Source of the DNA: Portunus trituberculatus
Lineage: Eukaryota > Arthropoda > Malacostraca > Decapoda > Portunidae
Assembly: GCF_017591435.1 (NCBI RefSeq)
Contig: NC_059268.1
Location: forward strand, 14,704,184-14,768,183
Direction of reading: 5' to 3'
Length of the DNA stretch: 64,000 nt
Shown here in pieces: positions 35,591-61,700 of the stretch (positions within the stretch are counted from its first letter, which is position 1; each line of letters opens with the position of its first letter). Position numbers and translations under genes: made by a program. The notes under the pieces are model-generated. The model saw nothing but the letters and a program-made list of their open reading frames with translations. It was not told the origin of the DNA and ran no database searches.

Positions 35591-35910
35591 GTGGTTCGCG
35601 CCGCTGTGGTGGTGACATGCGATCGGTGAGCGTGGTTGCCGGAGGGTGGTCAGAGGAGGTGGTGTGCTTGAAGACTTGGAGTGGCGAGGTATCTAGGGAG
35701 GAGGGCGCGGCACCGCCTCCGCAACACTACACCGCTGTGATTACGGCTACGCTAAACAGGCAAGGCTTGCGTCTCAGCCCCGAGGTGTACTACATCAGCG
35801 GCGCGAAGGAGTGGGCATGTGGGCAGGATATCAAACAACACACAGAACAGTGGCGGCCATTAATTAGATACGAGGATTGTTTTCACGTTACTGGGATAAT
35901 AAATTGCTGA

Positions 35911-37050
35911 AAGGTTTACACACACACACACACACACACACGGTCTGACAGCAAACAACTGATGATTTTTTGCCAATGTTTTCCTGGCTTTAATTTAAGT
36001 TTTTCCTCCTTGCGCACAATCTGAGGTCTGACGGCAAACCTCGGTGTGAGTGAGAGGGAGTGGTGGGACTAGGAGGTGAGAGCGACCTCCGGCCCGTCCC
36101 TGACTCACCTCTCTTGGTGCTGATAAAGCCCAGCCGTGGTTCCTGTTCCCTGGCCACCCTCTAGCCACGCCACATCCGCAAGCCTGACTAACAAACTTCA
36201 GTGAATAAACTTGACTGCAACTCATCGATATATTAAAATAAGATACAATTGTCACTATTTTGATGAAGCGTGACATTACCTTTTGATAAACTTAAACCAT
36301 TCCTAACCACGCATGGAAGATACACGTAGCTGTTACATTATATGCTTAGAGCGAGACAGTGACTGATGCTCTCATCTGACTGAGAAAGTGGGACAGTACA
36401 GTGGTGCGTAAAAGGGAAAGTGTCTTGTGTACAGAGCAATGAATGTCTGTCATGTAGTAAGGACAGGTCATTTCCTTATCTTCTCTCCACGTTTAAGATC
36501 AAATTATACAAGTTTCTCCTACGTTTCCTCTTCCCCTCTTCCCTTTTCCTCCGTGGCTGGCGGGGAAAGTAGGGAGGTAAGGCAGTGAAGGTTGGGGAAG
36601 GGAGAGACAAGAGGGAGGCATACGGGAGAGGGATGAGGAATAGAGAAGTGGGAGACAGAAGGGGAATAGATGTGGTCACTCATCCCTGCATTGTGCTTTA
36701 AATCAGTTGTAGCGACATGATGGAGAGAAGTGGGTCGCGCTGTATGAGGGATGACACGACGCCCTGCTCCTCGTGTGAAGTTGAAAAGTCTTATCTATTT
36801 TTCCTTCCACCTGTATTCTAGTTCCTATGACAAGAGTATGCAGGATTCATTTCTTTATCGCAGCGGCAGCGGTAATAACTTGAGGTGGCAGGAAGTCAGT
36901 ACAATTGTATCAGTACAAAAGACATTTCCGCCACCGAGACTGCGGGTGGGTGGAGGGCATACGTACGTCTTTAGTGTGTCGCCTGTCATATTCTTCTTGG
37001 CTTCATTACCACTCCTCTTAGTATTCCTTAGATTTTGCGGCAGGAATTAG
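35911..37050. other. Intergenic, nothing recognised
   Basis: A short CA tract at 35919-35941 and an imperfect repeat of GTCTGACAGCAAAC/GTCTGACGGCAAAC (35943 and 36028). No gene supported. Confidence 0.55.

Positions 37051-37122
<72 letters not shown>
37051..37122. repeat. (CA)n microsatellite
   Basis: About 72 bp CA run roughly 100 bp upstream of SINE-A copy 2. Confidence 0.93.
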
Positions 37123-37124
<2 letters not shown>

Positions 37125-37224
37125 AGTTTTAAAGAAAAATTGGATAAGTGTAGATATGGAGACGGGACCACACGAGCATAAAGCCCAGGCCCTGTAAAAC
37201 TACAACTAGGTAAATACACACACG

Positions 37225-38429
37225 GCCCGGTAGCTCAGTGGTTAGAGCGTTGGCTTCACAAGCCAGAGAACCGGGGTTCGATTCCCCGGCCGGGTGGAGA
37301 TATTTGGGTGTGTCTCCTTTCACGTGTAGCCCCTGTTCACCTAGCAGTGAGTAGCTACGGGATGCTATAGGACGCCTAACTTCTGATCTTTCACTTGTTT
37401 CTGATTGGGGCAGAGAAAACCTGGTTTTGTTCAATGCCTCAAAAACTCAATTTCTACAACTATCTACTCGACATAACCTTCCAGACAACTATCCTCTCTT
37501 CTTCAATAACACTCAACTTCCCCTCTCCTCTACATTAAACACACTCGGTCTATCCTTCACTAAAAATCTAAACTGGAAATTTCACATCTCTACTCTTGCT
37601 AAATCAGCTTCCAAGAAGTTAGGTGTCCTGTGGCGTCTTCGTCCATTTTCTCTCCCTCCCAGCTGCTTGCTCTGTACAGGGCCTTATCCGCCCGTGTATG
37701 GAGTATGGCTCTCATGTCTGGGGGATCCACACACAGCTTTACTAAACAAGGTGGAATCTAAAGCTTTTCGTCTTATCAACTCTTCTCCTCTAACTGACTG
37801 TCTTGATTCTTTAAGTCACCGCCGCAATGTTGCATCTTTATCTGTCTTCTACCGCTGTTTTCATGCTGTCTGCTCTTCTGAACTTGCTAACTGCATGCCT
37901 TCCCCCTCCTGCGGCCTCGCTGCACAAGACTCTCTACTTCTTCTCATCCCTATTCTGTCCATCTTCCTAATGCAAGAGTTAACCAGTATCTTCACTCCTT
38001 CATTCCCTACACTGGTAAACTCTGGAACTCTCTACCTGTGTCTGTATTTCCACCTGCCTATGACTTAAACTCTTTCAAAAGAGGAGTGTCAAGACACCTC
38101 TTACGTTAACTGGACCCTCCTTTTAGATTTTTTTGTTTTTTCTTTCTCCTACTTTCCTCTAAACAGGGCCTGGCAACCAGCGGGATTTTTTTTTTTCCAA
38201 CACTGTTTTCCCTTGGCCAGTGCCCTTGTAATGTAAAAAAAAAAAAAAAAAAAAAAAAAATCGAGGAGTTGTGACCTTGTTGTCCCGGTGTGTGGTGTGT
38301 GCCTGGTCTCAAGCCTATCCGAAGATCGGAAATAATGAGCTCTGAGCTCGTTCCGTAGGGTAACGTTTGGCTGTCTCGTCAGAGACTGCAGCAGATCAAA
38401 CAGTGAATTACACACACACACACACACAC
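37225..38429 (+). mobile_element. SINE-A copy 2, split by a LINE insertion
   Basis: The left half (37225-37364) carries the tRNA-like head (CTGGC-type stem here TTGGC, loop TTCACAA, B box GGGTTCGATTCCC) and the body up to CTACGGGATG. The right half (38261-38429) resumes at TCGAGGAGTTGTGACC, as in the intact copy at 28842-29147, and runs through CCTATCCGAAGATCGG to GATCAAACAGTGAATTACAC. The interruption is a LINE. Three or four target bases (TAAA) at the junction are hidden in the poly-A. Confidence 0.85.
37365..38260 (+). mobile_element. 5'-truncated LINE (jockey-like RT 3' part)
   Basis: Translation gives FNASKTQFLQLSTR, then GLSFTKNLNWKFHI and KLGVLWRLRPF, a typical order for the C-terminal part of non-LTR reverse transcriptases. 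After about 37690 the frame shifts, and other frames carry VESKAFRLINS, LSHRRNVASLSVFYR and NSGTLYLC-like pieces. The 3' end is CCTTGTAATG plus about 26 A. Pseudogenised and 5'-truncated, as expected from incomplete target-primed reverse transcription. Confidence 0.85.
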
Positions 38430-38430
38430 A

Positions 38431-38716
38431 CCGCGTAGTGTAGTGGGTAGCACGCTCGACTCACAATCGAGAGGGCCGGATTCGGGTCCCGGCAAGCGGC
38501 GAGGCAAATGGGCAAGCCTCTTAATGTGTGGCCCCTGTTCACCTAGCAGAAAATAGGTACGGGATGTAACTCGAGGGGTTGTGGCCTTGGTTTGCCGGTG
38601 TGTGTTGTGTGTTGATGTGGTCTCAGTCCTACCCGAAGATCGGTCTAAGAGCTCTGAGCTCGCTCCGTAATGGGGAAGACTAGCTGGGTGACCAACAGGC
38701 GACCGAGGTGAATTAC
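38431..38716 (+). mobile_element. SINE-B copy 2, abutting SINE-A
   Basis: The head is CCGCGTAGTGTAGTGGGTAG, with anticodon stem CTCGA/TCGAG, loop CTCACAA and B box GGATTCGGGTCCC. The body matches 26299-26600 and it ends AATTACACACAC. It begins immediately after the CA tail of SINE-A copy 2. Confidence 0.82.
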
Positions 38717-39008
38717 ACACACATTTTTAAAGCATTTTTACAGTACAGAAATATTTCTCACAAAAAAAAAAAAATAACGTAATCAAGTGAAAATTAGTAC
38801 ATAACTATATACCTAATATCAATAGAATTTTTCCTTATCTATAATGTATTTGTAATTATTTAAGTAACAGGAAGCTAGGATTAACTGTTATGTTTACTGA
38901 ATTGGGCTACACTCATACATGTTTCACTCTCCTTGATTTTTGTTAGTTCTGAGTGATATTCGTTCTCTGAGGGGAAAACTTTATATTTGTTCTATTATAA
39001 CCATAGTA

Positions 39009-39219
39009 TATCTCTTCAGTACCAGGACTTGTTTTCATATTCATTCTGGTTACTGTTTGGCAATTTTATACAGCTTCAGAAACATATGTGGGGATTAAAA
39101 TAGTAAGGACTCTAGCCATTAACTTTGTGACTTCCATAGACCCTTCCTAATGCAAATGAAATCGTCTTATCATACCCATAAATTAAGGTGAAAATGCATC
39201 TCAGTATTGAAGAGGTTAA
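39009..39219. mobile_element. MITE-2 copy near alpha-catenin exon 1a
   Basis: Left CTCTTCAGTACCAGGACTTG, right TCAGTATTGAAGAGGTTAAG. Same orientation as 28289-28488. It ends about 35 bp before the splice acceptor of exon 1a. Confidence 0.68.
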
Positions 39220-39340
39220 GAAGAGAAAATACATCACTACTCTTGTTTTTTCCAGATCCTTATGCCCAGTCAACTAACCGTCCAGCCAACAGTCTGTAAG
39301 TTGTGTCGGTGAGAGGTGTGTCTTGCTGATCTGAGCCACC

Positions 39341-52623
<13,283 letters not shown>

Positions 52624-53499
52624 AGCAGTTTTTTTACTTAATTAGTGACTGTGTAACTGATAGGAAGATGTGTTGGAAGGTGTATTTTGAGGCCTAGATT
52701 CCAATTTGGCCTTTTCTGTAGTTGCCCACATACTGTGATGGCCAACTGTCCCATGTAGAATTAGTTAGGGAAAGAGGCACATTTATTGAACTGAAGTATG
52801 TAGTTTTGGCACAGTCCCATCTACACATATAATTTTTCTCCCCCTCCAATTAAGTCCTCAACACATCATCACAAGATAATATATGTGGTTAGATATATAC
52901 ATATATATATATAATCATATTTTTTACACCAAAGGCAGCATATGTTTAAACATGCATTCCATTTATAATTTTATGTAGATTTCCATTGTCAGCTGAAGGG
53001 CAATGCCTCACTACCCAACATTATCATAAGATTTCATATTTTCCTATTAATTCTGCCCAGTGTATTGCCCACATGAGTGTTGCAAGAGAGGAACGCTAGA
53101 TAAGTCTGTGGTGTAATGAGATGGAAGTGGTTAATTTGGTCATCATATCTATGGCTGGAGAAAAAGTTAATTTGTACAATACCTGAGAATATTTATATAG
53201 GATCACAACTAGCATCTAGTTAACTGAGATCATTATTTATGTATTGTTTGTTTTCTGAAACTTGGCTCATCATTTTCTTTTCATTATATTGTTATATTTT
53301 TCAAGTATTAATGTGTGAACTCAGTCTTGACATTGTTGGTCACATAAATTGCATTACCTGAGCCTTCTGTCTTGAAGTAACTTTCTCATTGAACACAAGA
53401 GTCTGAAGAGAAGCACACTGGTAAGAAGGATATAATATATTATTATCTCATTTCCTTTCAACTCTTCCCTTTATTAATATTTAAATGTATCATATAGAT

Positions 53500-53545
53500 T
53501 ATTATATTATTATTATTATTATTATTATCATTATTATTATTATTA

Positions 53546-53601
<56 letters not shown>

Positions 53602-53617
53602 GTTATTATTATTATTG
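53500..53617. repeat. (ATT)n microsatellite
   Basis: About 118 bp ATT run with a few C or G interruptions. Source of the poly-Ile and poly-Asn frames. Confidence 0.93.
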
Positions 53618-53931
53618 TAGTTGTACATATTGTAGTGAGGTGTGCACATTTCTGGGGTTTGGAATGAGAGCACATACATAATTTATCATTATTATTATGT
53701 TTTACATATTTTATTCTTAATTACATAAACTATTGCTCTCATGAAGGTGCTAAGTAGAAGTAGCACTCTGTGTTGATAAAAAGTGGTTTTCATCGTATTT
53801 CACAGAAATCTTCCTCTTCTCTAATAAGACAAGATTATGAAGATGTTAAACAAAAAAATCTATTCCATAAAGTAATTAGTTTCTTATATTAAACTAATGA
53901 TTGATCATACAACATACAGATTTGAATGTGG

Positions 53932-53933
<2 letters not shown>

Positions 53934-53967
<34 letters not shown>
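53934..53967. repeat. Poly-T tract
   Basis: 34 bp of T. It may be the reversed A-tail of an old retroposed copy, but no body is recognisable. Confidence 0.8.
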
Positions 53968-54890
53968 CCTCCCTCTCACTGGCAGGAGTAAGTCATCTGT
54001 ACTTGTGTCCTTCCCTTAGCTAACTCAGTCTCAACTTCTTTGATCTCTCACAAAAGCCGTGTCATGTTTGGGATTCATGTTCATTCTTTCTTATTAATTT
54101 AGTGTCTGAGTATGTGATGCAGTTGAATGTGTAGCTGATTTCTTAGAGAATAATAGGGATTGTGTTGAGTGAATGGTGACTGGTATTGAGCTTAGCCTCA
54201 TGTAGAGGTGAATCCATTTATGGGAATTACTAAGATGTAGTAATCCATTGTTTGAAGTCTGGATGTTGTGTATCCCCTTTATATTCCTAGCTTGAACTAT
54301 TTGGACAGTGTAGGACCTGTTGACAGAATAAAACAACAGGATCCAATGCTAGTAGATCTGGATGAAGACTGTGAGAATGAGATAATGGCTGGTGTGACAA
54401 TCATTGGTGCTCTACTGATGATTGCTGTCCTGCTAATAATCCAACACAATTTATTAGCTGACTATCCCTGGCTTAAATCCTTCAGGTGGACTTGCTGTTG
54501 TGAAAACTGTCATACTTATTTGCCTAGTTTTTTGTAAAGTGGTCAATTGCTGCTTATGGTTTCAAAGTCATTCATTCTCTCCGGCTTGTATGTGTGGAAA
54601 AAATAGATCCAGTGTTCATGTCCTATTTTTGTGGAAACAATTTTGTTCAAAAGCAATGAGAGGAAATATTGTGTCAAGAGCTCAACTGTTGAAGTTGTTG
54701 ATATATCTCCACGACTTTTAAATCTTATTTTATTCGGTGAGGAGTCATGACATTAATAGTAAATCCTTTTAATAAACAATGTCACTCTTTCTGACACACC
54801 AAAGTCCCTGCATTTCCAACCACTTGATTAAACGACATCACATGCATAATTGAAATCTGTGAGTAGTGTATGCACTATACTGAATGTGTG

Positions 54891-54893
<3 letters not shown>

Positions 54894-54975
<82 letters not shown>
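54894..54975. repeat. (TA)n microsatellite
   Basis: About 82 bp TA run. Confidence 0.93.
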
Positions 54976-54979
<4 letters not shown>

Positions 54980-55285
54980 GCAGTTAGTGGACTGTGTTTT
55001 GGTTAGAAAATTATGTATGCAATAGACAAATACTAGATTCACAGTGATGCCTAAGGAAACTCTTTGACCAAGAAAACATATCCTGTGTAGTACTACCTTT
55101 AATTAATGTGATTACAGCTGAGTGCACCAGTCAAGCTTCCTGGGAGTTGATAGCAGAATAACTTGCATACAAAATTCAAATATGAAGGATACTTGCTTCA
55201 TATGAAATTTTGCAGGAAAAAGAAATGGATATATTTATATCAGTTCACAAGAATTTGCAAGTACTTAGTTTGTAAATGCAGGAAC

Positions 55286-55290
<5 letters not shown>

Positions 55291-55338
<48 letters not shown>
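55291..55338. repeat. (GT)n microsatellite
   Basis: About 48 bp GT run. Confidence 0.92.
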
Positions 55339-55340
<2 letters not shown>

Positions 55341-56348
55341 TGAGTGAGTGTATATGTATGTGTGATAGAAAATAATGGTCTCAGTATGTAACAAGTGATT
55401 CTATATTGATGCACTTGCATATCATTTAGTCGTATATGATGGCTAACTGAAATAATGTAGTTGGGCAGCTTTTGTATATTGTAGAGTAAACTATGAATAG
55501 GATATAAGTAATTTTAGTTTAAGGCACCAAAGAAATTATAGCATGCTGGTCATGGAAATTGTTTACAGGGCAAGCAATGCATCATAATTTACAGTAGAGT
55601 TTATTGAACATAGTTATGCAAGCAGTTTTCCATTTGAAACAAAAACATTCCTGACATGCAATCCCATGCTCTGTGTTACATTTTATAGCTGAAGTGTTTA
55701 TCTCATACTGGTAAAAGTTTTGCAGTTTGCCTCTTGTTATTGTCATGGTAATTGTGAATTGTTATTCACATGTTGTACCTCTATACTAAAAAAGTATATT
55801 TTTTTCAAAACGTTTTAGAAAATTATATCCTTACCTGTATTCTCAGCATTATATAATTAATCTAATGTACTTTGGGTGCCAAAATATATAGTAAAGAAGA
55901 AAACAAATCTGAACAGTGTATTTCTTTCATTCCACAGTATAGACCAGCAGCCCAGAGGGTATCTTCCTAGCTCTGAAACCAGGATACATGCTGCCTACAC
56001 CTTGAAATATAATTTGTACTCATATTTTAATATGAAATGAAATTGTCTTTTCACAAGACACTAGACATGAACAATTCGGCAGGTTTTATTGATGGAATTC
56101 AACACTTCATCTCTTGAACAAAAAAAATCCCTTTGTTGCATGGAAATTATATTGGAAGAATATAGAAAGTAAACCTGCCTAACCAACTAGTGACAAGGAT
56201 CCTTATGAGTGGCTGACTACCACCACTTTTTTTTTTCTTCTTGTTTCTCCACCTCTTCCTTCTCTTAGGACCACTTCTCCACTACTTGGGTTATGTTAGG
56301 CTAGGTTCAGCAATTCCAAAAAGTGTTCAATTTCTTGTTTTTGATAAT

Positions 56349-56647
<299 letters not shown>

Positions 56648-57269
56648 TAAGCTCAGAAGGCAGCGCTGCAGCAGAATAGCAGATGCAGTACGATACGTTT
56701 AGCTGCTGGCCATCTTGGGTCGGGAACATGTATTTCATCATTGGACATTGAACAGCTGACTGGCGTGGGTTGAGAGTGTGATGTAACCAGCGCCGCTCGT
56801 CCAAGTGCTCGTGTTGGCAGTGGACGATGTGACACCAAGAATCGTGAATCATATAGTATATACTAGATAGTAATGATGTTTAGGCATATGACTGAAGTAA
56901 AGTCGTGACACTCAAGACGTAGCCACCGCCTTCCTAGCGAGAGTGCCCGGGCCCCTGTCTCACCAGGTTAGTCTTATCAGTTGGTGATTGTTCATGAGAT
57001 GTATGTACTTTCGCAAACAGGGCTTTTTCAAGTGCTCCTTACTCAATTTATAGTTTCACCTAACTAACTATTTTCTGGTGTGGTTCTTTTTCTCTGGCGA
57101 GGTGTTGTGAGTAGGTTATTCTACATCATGTTTATGAAGTTTTCAGGCGCAAGTTTGTAGTGATGTTTTGGAAAAATCAGCACCGCCTAACAATTCTGCG
57201 GTAGTTTTCTTCAGTTTTCCTCCCCTTCTTCTTGTGGCTGTTTACATTAGTGGGACATTGTGGTGTGAC

Positions 57270-57468
57270 TGGTGTCTATACATCACGTGTCACGGACGTC
57301 CAGTGAGAACCCTCCATGCCGGTAGTTAGTAATTACTAGATGACGTATCACGGCTAAACCAATCACTGGCGTTGGACTCAAAAGGACATCCAATGAGAGC
57401 CCGCCATGCATTTGTTTCACGTAAGGGTGAACCACGTTTGTGTCTAGTACCTATAAGCTGCAGTCACC
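57270..57468 (+). promoter_or_regulatory. Promoter-like region before the 57469 exon
   Basis: Contains CACGTG-type (ATCACGTGTC), a CRE-like TGACGTAT, and CCAAT-type motifs (AACCAATCAC, ATCCAATGAG). It also has two related segments, GGACGTCCAGTGAGAACCCT and GGACATCCAATGAGAGCCCG, about 85 bp apart. This is motif evidence only. Confidence 0.35.
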
Positions 57469-57591
57469 ATGGTTGCCTGCTGCTCTGATTGTGGCTTCAG
57501 GCTTTTTGAGTTGTATCACCGCTACACCGGGAACGCAGGAGAATTGTTTGACTTGTGTGTGCATCATGGGTTGATTTTGCTTCCCAGAATG
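57469..57591 (+). other. Candidate first coding exon, gene unknown
   Basis: 41 codons beginning MVACCSDCGFRLFELYHRY and ending LILLPRM before a consensus GTGAGT donor, phase 0. It has a CC..C cluster. The end, ..HHGLILLPRM, loosely recalls the N-terminus of ISXO2-like or zinc-finger transposase-derived proteins, but this is a weak impression. No partner exon was found. Splicing to FDXR exon 1 would terminate within six codons, so if joined it would act as an upstream ORF. Confidence 0.35.
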
Positions 57592-57788
57592 GTGAGTAAT
57601 ACCAGACATTTTTGTGATTTCCTTGAAGGTGTGCAGTGCCCTGTTAGGAGGAGACACCTGTGTTAAGTGTTGCTGTTATTTTTATTTTTGTTAATGTAAT
57701 CGAAAGGTACTAGTGCAGCAAGGCCACATAAGGAGGGGTGGCATGCACTTGGTGAGAAGAATTGCCATTGCTTTGCTATAAGTTGAAA

Positions 57789-57892
57789 TTAGGTTAGGTT
57801 TGGTTAGTAACCGTTAGGATTGTTAGGTTAGGTTATTTGGTTAGTAACCGTCTGGGTGAACAGTTAGGTTATAATGTTGGGTTTGGTTAGGA
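57789..57892. repeat. Degenerate TTAGG-rich stretch
   Basis: Contains TTAGGTTAGGTTTGGTTAG and TTAGGTTAGGTTATTTGG, and the 15-mer TTGGTTAGTAACCGT occurs twice about 39 bp apart. TTAGG is the arthropod telomere unit. The array is short and degenerate. Confidence 0.55.
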
Positions 57893-58126
57893 CCCCATTT
57901 GGGTTTTTGCTAAATATAGCAGATACAGCCACAAATGTAGGGAATCATTGGTAAATGTTTTGCTTGAAATGGTATTTCCTCCCTTAGTCTTTAAAATTGT
58001 CAAAAGTTGTCTAGGTAAATTTACAGTTTCAACCATTATACCCTATCTTTTATTTCTTTTTCCCTATGTCTAACAAGCTTGGGGACCTCCTGGGAAAGTG
58101 GGGATTTTGGGTGGGGAAGCAAAGCT

Positions 58127-58290
58127 GAACCTAAATTCTATCCTGATATTATTATTAATTTCCAATAGGGTAAAATGGGATTAGAAATGCTCATAGACCT
58201 CACTTAAACTTACCTAACCTAACCTAAATTCTGTACTGAAGTTATTATTAATTTCCCATAGGGTAAAAAAGGATTAGAATTGCTCGTAGA
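58127..58290. repeat. Tandem duplication of about 80 bp
   Basis: Two copies share CCTAAATTCT, TATTATTAATTTCC, ATAGGGTAAAA, GGATTAGAA and TGCTC. They are separated by CTTACCTAACCTAACCTAA, a reverse-orientation TTAGG-like motif. Confidence 0.7.
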
Positions 58291-58724
58291 AGTGTGATTA
58301 AGACAGTGAGAATGTGTATAGTTACGTATGGCGTATTGTTTGAAACTGCAATAATACCGTTGTCTATTTTAGCTTTCCCAATCCAAAACTTCATCTTCCA
58401 TCAAAGTCTCCAAGCTTACTGTTCTTATTGGTGATATCAGAATTGTGCACTACCACAATCAGAACAGACCTGAGTAAATATTTATAATCCAGCCACATCA
58501 GATACAAACACGAAATATGCATGTCATGTAGGGGGGCCAGTGACCTTGTCATAAACATAGAGAGATTTGTGGGGCACACATAGTTTAATTTGCATGATTG
58601 AAGGAACAATAGGCTTAGAGAATAAGTAGCTACAATTTTTTTTTAACTGCTTTAGATTACATATTTCTGAAAGTGTACAGAAGTAATATCAAGATAAATT
58701 CATTATCTTTACAATGCCTCCAGG

Positions 58725-61700
58725 ATGCTGGGTGTTGGTAGAATGCTTGTGCCTCGGGGGCTAGTGTTGGTCCGTAGTGCCTACATGTCCACCGTGCCTC
58801 GGGTGTGTGTTGTTGGCAGTGGCCCTGCAGGATTTTACACAGCCCAACAAATTTTGAAGGTAAAGATTGTTGTGGGGATGCTGAAGCATATCCTTTAAAA
58901 ATCATTTGTCTACAAGATAAGCAAGGATAAGTAAGGTGCAGTCAAATTAGGATAATGTATGGCATCATGTCTTATTTCCATTTTTAAGCAAAATGAATAT
59001 AACAAAATCTCAAGACAAATATTCTGAAAAACTATTCAATTTCCACTCTAGTATTTGATGAATCTCTATTACTTTCAGAGTCATGCCACCGCCCAGGTTG
59101 ACATGTATGAAAAGCTTCCAACACCTTTTGGTTTGGTGCGCTATGGTGTTGCACCAGACCATCAGGAAGTCAAGAACTGCATCCATACCTTCACCCAGAC
59201 TGCCTCACAGGATAGGTTTACTTTCCTTGGCAATGTTGAAGTGGGTCGTGATGTGATGTTGGATCAGTTGAGGGCAGCATACCATTCTGTTGTACTGGTG
59301 GGTTGGCATTGGCTCATTGTTTCATACAATGTGTTACTTTGTATTTATAGATAAAAGAAGAGAGATAAGATGAAGTATTGCTGGATTATACAATGTTAAA
59401 TGTAACATTGTGAAAGGATCATACTAGCTACATATGTGGACTACACTGTCGATTTGAAAGAGGTTCCTTTAATGAACAGAAATAGTTGTATCGTACTACA
59501 TTTTGTGTATCTTTTTCAGTATTTGTTGTACCATTAATGTGAAAGTTTTTGTAATTATGCACCAATGACTGGAGATTTATTTTTCTACTAGGGGTGACTA
59601 TTACTATCTGCTTGATTTTCCAGGCTTATGGTGCTGCAGAAGATCGTCCTTTGGGGATCCCAGGGGAGTTGCTGCCCAATGTCCTCTCTGCTCGCTGCTT
59701 TGTTGGCTGGTACAATGGCCTTCCTGAGGATGCCAATATTAATATCAATCTGAACACTGACTCTGCTGTTGTTGTTGGTCAGGGAAATGTTGCCATTGAT
59801 GTTGCCAGAATTCTTCTAACACCTATTGATATTTTGAAGGTCAGTCAAGTAGCCTACAAACATGTAATTAGCCTATTGAATATTAACCTTTATTTTGTAC
59901 TTTTCAATATTTTAGTAAGTTTTTATTATGCATGTACATTTAAAACCTTTTTGAGTTTACAGAAGACAGATATCCCAGAAAGTGTGCTAGCAAGTCTGGC
60001 TGAGAGTCGAGTAAGACATGTGACACTGGTTGGCCGGCGAGGGCCAGAACATGTGGCCTTTACGATCAAGGAGCTGCGGGAGATGGTCAATTTGGCTGGT
60101 TGTCGGCCCAGTTTGCAAGCAAGTGACTATCAGCACCTACGTCACCTCATTCCAAGTAAGCTGTTGTTTGGTTGTGTGATTGTTGTATGCTTTTGGCAGT
60201 ACTTTCTCTTTGGTCAGGGTCCAAGAAGCTAAGAGTAGTGTGAATGACGATGAATATGAAAGTTGTGTGCTTTGTCATGGGTACCGTCTTTTTTTTTTTT
60301 TTTTTTTTGCAAGAGAAATGTTGGTGTATATATGTTTATAGAATTCTCTTATGTATCTTACAAAACATGAACGAATGTATTCAGTCATTAAATTTGAATG
60401 TGACAGGCCAGCCTGGATTCATCGCCAGATTTACCGCGACCACGCAAGAGGTTATTGGAACTTTTGGCAAAGACAGCACTAGAAGAGCCAAACCCTAAAC
60501 TGGCAGCATCCTATGCCTCAGCAACAAGACAGTGGAGCCTCCAGTTTCTCCGAAGTCCAGTGGAGGTGTTGGCATCAGAGGATGGCAGTGTGTCTGGGTT
60601 GAAGTTGGCCAAGAACAAGTATGTCAGTGCTTACAGCAAGAAAATTTATGAACATAGATCAATGTAGCTTTAATGGGATCTTGAGAGTAATAACCAAATG
60701 TAGGTGATGGATAATTATCAGATAATGATTATTACCAATAGTCATTATTTCACTTTACTTCAACAGGTTGGAGGGAAAAGAGGGACAACAGAGGGCAGTT
60801 GCCACTAAAGAGACAGAAATTTTGGAGTGTGGTTTGGTGCTTCGTAGCATTGGGTACCGTGGTTGTGCTGTTGATGCATCTCTACCCTTTGACCACCACA
60901 CTGCCACCATAGCTAACAAAGAAGGCAGAGTCACAGACCAGCCTGGTAAGTTCAGTAGACTACAGTCAGCAGACTTTGGAAACATTTACCATGAAGTATG
61001 ATATCTATTTGAGAATACAAATAAAAGGTTTCCTTTTTGGTTCATGTGGATGTGGACAGAGCAGGATATGCCTCAGCTCATGACTTGAGAGCTTAGATCT
61101 TCGGTATGATTTAATCTTGGGGCATGAGGAATTTTTTTTTTTTTATGTATATGGGTGGATGCAAGGTCTGTTTAGGTAGTTATATTTATCTAGTTTTATA
61201 TTATAGGGTTTGGAACAGGGCTCATAGTAACTTGTCACTATGCTGGTTTTCTTTCAGCTGAAATATGTACAAAATTGCATTTTCAGGATTGTATGTTAGT
61301 GGGTGGATTGCCACAGGACCAGTGGGAGTTATTTTGTCCACCATGACTAGTGGCTTCACTACAGGCAAAGCTGTAGTGGCAGATATTCAGGCTGCAACTG
61401 TAGACATAAATCAACATAAAGAGGGAAAGACTGCTATTCACAGACTTTTGGCCGAAAAAGGTTCGTGGACTCTTGGTTAAACGTATACAAATCCAAAAGA
61501 GTGTAAGGCATCAATAATACATTGGGATTTGGTGTTCATGTGTAGGAACCCAAACCCATTATTGTGTGATATTTCCTGAACACTTACAGGATTTTGTCTT
61601 AATATAACTCCTGTATTTACAAGAATTACATATATGTAGGATTATACTGTTTTGATAAAGACACCACATTTATTTATAAATTTACATACATACACACACT

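Noticed and set aside
35302..35910. 202-codon plus-strand frame
   Set aside because: No family recognised. The minus strand of the same DNA looks more protein-like, and neither is convincing enough to call.
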